Shown here piece by piece: positions 7,801 to 9,544 of a stretch of DNA of 9,544 nucleotides. The notes beneath the pieces were generated by a model. That model was not told the DNA's origin. It made no database searches and saw nothing but the letters and a program-made list of their open reading frames with translations. The DNA comes from Planctomycetota bacterium. GTDB lineage: Bacteria; Planctomycetota; Planctomycetia; Pirellulales; Lacipirellulaceae. Every line of letters begins with the position of its first letter. Position 1 is the stretch's first letter. Made by a program: the position numbers and the translations under genes. The DNA is taken from contig JAJRUA010000360.1 of the NCBI GenBank assembly GCA_024278035.1, forward strand, positions 1 to 9,544, written 5' to 3'.

Positions 7801-8769
7801 ACAACCACCGTCGAGGGAAGAGAGCGCTTTCCGGTTCGCGTACGCTATCTTCGTGAACTGCGCAACGGAGTGGAGTCGATAGAAAAAATCTTGGTACCCA
7901 CCAGCGACGGCACCCATGTCCCGCTGACCCAAGTGGCCCACATCAACTATGTGCGTGGCCCTCAGGTAATAAAAAGCGAAGATACCTTCTTGGTAGGCTA
8001 TGTCCTTTTTGATATGAAAGCGGGTAATGCTGAGGTGGATGTTGTAGAAGATTGCCAACGTTTTCTCAATGAGAAAATTGCTAGTGGCGAGTTCAATTTG
8101 CCCGCAGGCATCAGTTACGTCTTTGCCGGGAACTACGAAAACCAAATCCGCTCTCAAAAGACGCTGATGGTCGTACTGCCGGTGGCTCTCTTCATTATCT
8201 TTTTGATTCTCTACTTTCAGTTCCGCTCGGTAGCCACCACTTCCTTGGTTTTCAGTGGCATCTTGGTCGCTTGGTCAGGCGGCTTTATCATGCTTTGGCT
8301 CTATGCCCAGCCTTGGTTCCTCGACTTTACGCTCTTCGGAACCGACATGCGGACCTTCTTCCAAATCCATCCGATCAATCTCAGCATTGCCGTTTGGGTC
8401 GGCTTCTTAGCCCTCTTTGGAATCGCTTCGGACGATGGCGTGGTGATCGCCACCTACTTAGACCAAAGCTTCTTGCGACGAAATATCACGACCCCAGAGG
8501 AAGCACGGGAAGCCACCGTTGAAGCGGGCAAACGCCGTTGTCGTCCTTGCCTAATGACCGTAGCAACAACGATCTTGGCTTTGATCCCCGTGCTAACCTC
8601 CAACGGTCGCGGCTCTGATATCATGGTCCCGATGGCCATCCCCAGCTTCGGGGGGATGACGATCGTGATCCTCTCCATGTTTATCGTTCCCACGCTTTAC
8701 TGCGCCGTACAAGAATGGAAATTACGCTGGGGCATTCAAGACGAGCGATTCGCCGCTCACGAAAAGTAG
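4801..8769 (+). CDS. cusA: CusA/CzcA-like heavy-metal efflux RND transporter
   Basis: This 1322-residue inner-membrane proton/metal antiporter is the pump partner of the adaptor, overlapping its end by 8 nt (ATGAATAG). TM1 lies at about 31-50, followed by TDAIPDIGENQQIIF (64-78) and QISYPLTVALLGVPEVKTIR (92-111), hallmarks of heavy-metal RND proteins. TM4 carries GIAIAIGTMVDMGIILCEN (483-501) with D493 as the likely proton-relay residue; TM10 carries ASDDGVV (1209-1215). KEFMPPLDEGSFLYMPTTMP (761-780) is the conserved second-half entry. Methionines M825, M914, M919 and M923 lie in the porter region, where E. coli CusA uses a three-methionine Cu/Ag site; which align exactly needs an alignment. 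It is about 275 residues longer than CusA, with insertions near 357-408, 586-700 (extra hydrophobic helices), 833-895 and 1168-1193. The methionines and Cys-rich neighbours favour Cu/Ag over Zn/Co/Ni, which is an inference. Confidence 0.94.
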   Translation: MNSANSVPSPPPEDQLSLLDKIMRFCLDNELVVGLFIVVIIAWGAMVAPFDWQLGGLPRNPVPTDAIPDIGENQQIIFSEWRGRSPEDIEDQISYPLTVALLGVPEVKTIRSYSFFGFSSIYVIFKEEAEFYWSRTRVLEKLNSLPAGTLPEGVQPALGPDSTPLGQVYWYTLEGRDPDGKPVGGWDLHELRTIQDWYVRYYLTAAEGISEVASIGGFVQEYQIDVDPDAMRAARVNLQDIFMAVRGSNIDVGARSIEINKAEYFIRGLGFIEKVSDIEQSVITVNDDVPITIKDVANVTLGPAMRRGALDKGGAEAVGGVVVVRYGFNPLEAIKNVKKKIDEFAPGLATKVVVDYKKINRRRVASYAEEHNFEAYVDAELNHDAWVKHLRSTPRESWPDWATTSQVTIVPFYDRTGLIYETLGTLNTALIEEILVTIIVILVFVLHLRSSILIGMLLPLAVLLCFIGMKSFGVDANIVALSGIAIAIGTMVDMGIILCENILKQLEEAGPEEDRKEVIFRASKEVGSAVLTAVSTTIISFLPVFTMVGAEGKLFKPLAFTKTFALIASVIVALTIIPPAAHLLFTATISPRLRRALLSLLVALGLIASVWVSWWMSAIVVALGLYYLAEERLPAHIRRFTPLVASLAAIALVGMLLTEHWLPLGPERSLLDNLGFVVLMLGGLLVFFLLFERYLYAPILRWCLENKLLFLSLPMVIVLLGGCVWLGFDNIFGTLLGPLAKPARSTATWQSVANHFPGLGKEFMPPLDEGSFLYMPTTMPHSSIGEVMDVLRLQDKALMGIPEVELVVGKLGRVESPLDPAPVSMIETVINYRSEYVTNKEGHRVKFRYLKDQQEFVRDEQGDLIPDETGRPFRQWRDHIRSTDDIWKEITTAAQVPGTTSAPKLQPIAARIVMLQSGMRAPMGVKVKGPDLETIERVCLQIESFLKQVPTVEASATIADRIVGKPYLEIDFDRERIARYGLTVRAVQDVVEVAIGGRQITTTVEGRERFPVRVRYLRELRNGVESIEKILVPTSDGTHVPLTQVAHINYVRGPQVIKSEDTFLVGYVLFDMKAGNAEVDVVEDCQRFLNEKIASGEFNLPAGISYVFAGNYENQIRSQKTLMVVLPVALFIIFLILYFQFRSVATTSLVFSGILVAWSGGFIMLWLYAQPWFLDFTLFGTDMRTFFQIHPINLSIAVWVGFLALFGIASDDGVVIATYLDQSFLRRNITTPEEAREATVEAGKRRCRPCLMTVATTILALIPVLTSNGRGSDIMVPMAIPSFGGMTIVILSMFIVPTLYCAVQEWKLRWGIQDERFAAHEK

Positions 8770-8801
8770 ATGCAGTCGTTCCAAAAACGAAGTTTTCAAC
8801 G

Positions 8802-8827
8802 GACTTTGTCAGGAGGCCTGCAAAGTC
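8802..8827 (+). terminator. hairpin just after the pump gene, possible transcription stop
   Basis: GACTTTG (8802-8808) pairs with CAAAGTC (8821-8827), and CAGG (8810-8813) pairs with CCTG (8817-8820) around a three-base AGG loop; T8809 bulges. The stem has 11 pairs. It begins 32 nt after the pump stop. On the + strand it is followed by eight A, not T, so it is not a classic factor-independent terminator in that direction; it could still slow polymerase or protect the mRNA end. Confidence 0.35.
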
Positions 8828-8838
8828 AAAAAAAAGGG

Positions 8839-8901
8839 GGTAGCCGCAGGCGGAAGCCGCGGTTTTTCAAGGCCGGGCCGCGGCTTCCGCCTGCGGCTAC
8901 C
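8839..8901. repeat. REP-like perfect inverted repeat, 24-bp arms
   Basis: Bases 8839-8862 and 8878-8901 are perfect reverse complements (24 bp each) around a 15-base loop. The arms are GC-rich and begin GGTAGCCGCAGG. An outer 9-bp inverted pair, TGCAAAGTC (8819-8827) and GACTTTGCA (8914-8922), encloses it. Such long GC-rich intergenic palindromes are often dispersed REP/MITE-type repeats. On the minus strand the stem would be followed by C and then eight T, so it could end transcription arriving from the right; on the + strand there is no T-run. Copy number in the genome cannot be judged here. The 8770-9019 stretch is otherwise without a gene I can support. Confidence 0.75.
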
Positions 8902-9004
8902 ATCGAAGAATGAGACTTTGCAATTCTCATGGGGAAATCTCGCATTGACTTGCCTATCTGCCGGAGTCATCCTACATTGTAGTTGCGCCCGCTTGAGTCC
9001 CTCT

Positions 9005-9009
9005 AAGGA
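9005..9009 (+). promoter_or_regulatory. ribosome binding site supporting a TTG start at 9020
   Basis: AAGGA lies 10 nt before TTG 9020. That start places a signal-peptide-like sequence at the N-terminus, whereas the upstream TTG at 8918 lies inside the repeat-flanking inverted pair. Confidence 0.4.
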
Positions 9010-9019
9010 TCCTTCCACG

Positions 9020-9421
9020 TTGTTTACCCGCTCGATCCATCTTCTGCTGTGTCTCTCTGTGCTGGCTTGTCCAGCTTGGGGGGAAGCGTGCTGTGGACAG
9101 GCGGATTCGGTAGCAAGCATCGCATTCGACTGCGACCAATGCTGCTCTGGGTGTGAGCCGGACCAACCAGTTCCGACAGAATCCCCCCAGCCGTGCCATG
9201 GGCCTTGCCACGATTGTTTTTGTGCGGGGGCCCTCTTGCCATCCTTCGATTCGATAGTGATAGCGCTTGGTTGGAGCCCCTTGCCATCGGTTGTTATGGC
9301 AACTCCTTCTTTGGAACCGCACTACGAAGGGCTAGCCGTCGATGGCTGGTCGCAATCTCAAGCCAGGAAGCCCCCTTCAGGGCGAGCGCTGCGCATTTTC
9401 ATCAGCACACTATTGCTGTAA
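9020..9421 (+). CDS. small exported Cys/His-rich protein, function unknown (possible metal binder)
   Basis: From the TTG at 9020 this is 133 residues. The N-terminus has a basic residue, then a hydrophobic run (HLLLCLSVLAC, 7-17) and AWG-EA, like a signal peptide cleaved near residue 21; C17 could instead be an atypical lipobox cysteine. The next 50 residues hold ten cysteines: C24-C25, C38-x2-C41-C42-x2-C45, and C59-H60-x2-C63-H64-x-C66-x-C68. This is far above average and looks like a soft-metal or disulfide-rich segment. A hydrophobic stretch (about 71-95) and a C-terminus with basic residues ending in FISTLLL follow. I recognise no named family. Its position after a Cu/Ag-type pump suggests a metal-handling role, which is inference. 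The frame extends to a TTG at 8918, but 9020 has a ribosome site and a better N-terminus. The start codon is rare, so whether it is a real gene is moderately sure. Confidence 0.55.
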   Translation: MFTRSIHLLLCLSVLACPAWGEACCGQADSVASIAFDCDQCCSGCEPDQPVPTESPQPCHGPCHDCFCAGALLPSFDSIVIALGWSPLPSVVMATPSLEPHYEGLAVDGWSQSQARKPPSGRALRIFISTLLL

Positions 9422-9437
9422 CGGGTGCTGTAACGGG
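9414..9437 (+). repeat. 12-bp perfect tandem duplication across the stop codon
   Basis: TGCTGTAACGGG occurs at 9414-9425 and again at 9426-9437. The first copy contains the TAA stop of the small Cys-rich gene (9419-9421), so the stop motif is duplicated. It looks like a recent replication-slippage duplication. Confidence 0.8.
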
Positions 9438-9494
9438 CTCTCTTTTCGTACGAAATTGCCCCGTCTTCTCTTGCGCGCCCTCTTCCTTTCCTTT

Positions 9495-9513
9495 CAACGG
9501 AATCGATCCGTTG
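9495..9513 (+). terminator. possible terminator hairpin after the Cys-rich gene
   Basis: CAACGGA (9495-9501) and TCCGTTG (9507-9513) form a 7-bp stem around a 5-base loop, followed by the T-rich CTTGTTTCTCTC. The stem is short and the T-run is broken, so this is tentative. A separate 12-bp palindrome, TTTCGTACGAAA, lies at 9444-9455. No gene is supported in 9422-9544. Confidence 0.28.
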
Positions 9514-9544
9514 CTTGTTTCTCTCAGCCGCTAAAGCGATGCCA

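Noticed and set aside
7594..8157. 187-residue open frame on the minus strand inside the pump gene
   Set aside because: Antisense to conserved porter and TM8 sequence, with no recognisable domain or ribosome site.
8809..9120. 103-residue minus-strand open frame spanning the palindrome and start of the Cys-rich gene
   Set aside because: It runs through the REP-like palindrome and has no domain signature; the opposite strand offers a better-supported gene.
9539..9544. ATG at the last bases as the start of a CusC/TolC-type channel gene
   Set aside because: Only two codons are visible and there is no clear ribosome site, so nothing can be claimed.
1..9544. CRISPR array, tRNA, rRNA or known riboswitch
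   Set aside because: No regularly spaced repeats, cloverleaf-like segments or conserved riboswitch cores were seen on either strand by eye.

Overview
The window is a heavy-metal (most likely copper/silver) efflux locus, probably from a planctomycete or a near relative. The hints are an adaptor carrying two HMBD metal-binding modules plus DUF3347-type sequence, a very large CusA-like pump with extra membrane helices, several starts with weak or non-ATG signals, moderate GC, and a GC-rich REP-like palindrome. No rRNA or marker gene is present, so the taxonomic call is an inference.

Layout, all on the + strand. 1-161: 3' tail of an IS66-type transposase, followed by non-coding sequence with a candidate IS right end near 437. 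437-465: two overlapping palindromes, one a perfect 18-bp palindrome. 546-1100: ECF sigma factor. 1102-1929: zinc-finger anti-sigma factor with one membrane helix and a cysteine-rich outer domain, starting one base after the sigma stop. 1930-2099: intergenic leader that may hold the promoter for the efflux genes. 2100-4808: giant CusB-like periplasmic adaptor (902 aa, about twice E. coli CusB). 4801-8769: CusA-like RND pump (1322 aa against about 1050 for CusA), overlapping the adaptor by 8 nt. 8802-8922: nested hairpins and a REP-like palindrome. 9020-9421: small exported protein rich in cysteine and histidine, ending in a 12-bp tandem duplication that repeats the stop codon. 9422-9544: short palindromes and no supported gene.

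Working model (inference): metal in the periplasm is sensed by the Cys-rich outer domain of the membrane-bound anti-sigma factor. The ECF sigma factor is then released and transcribes its own operon and the adaptor-pump operon. The adaptor captures metal through its HMBD, His and CPM motifs and passes it to the RND pump. The small Cys-rich exported protein may be a metal chelator or chaperone. No outer-membrane channel (CusC/TolC type) lies inside the window; it could follow downstream or be encoded elsewhere. The most unusual points are the Cys-rich anti-sigma sensor domain, three related helical modules in the adaptor (one spliced into its membrane-proximal domain), extra helices in the pump, and the Cys-rich exported protein.
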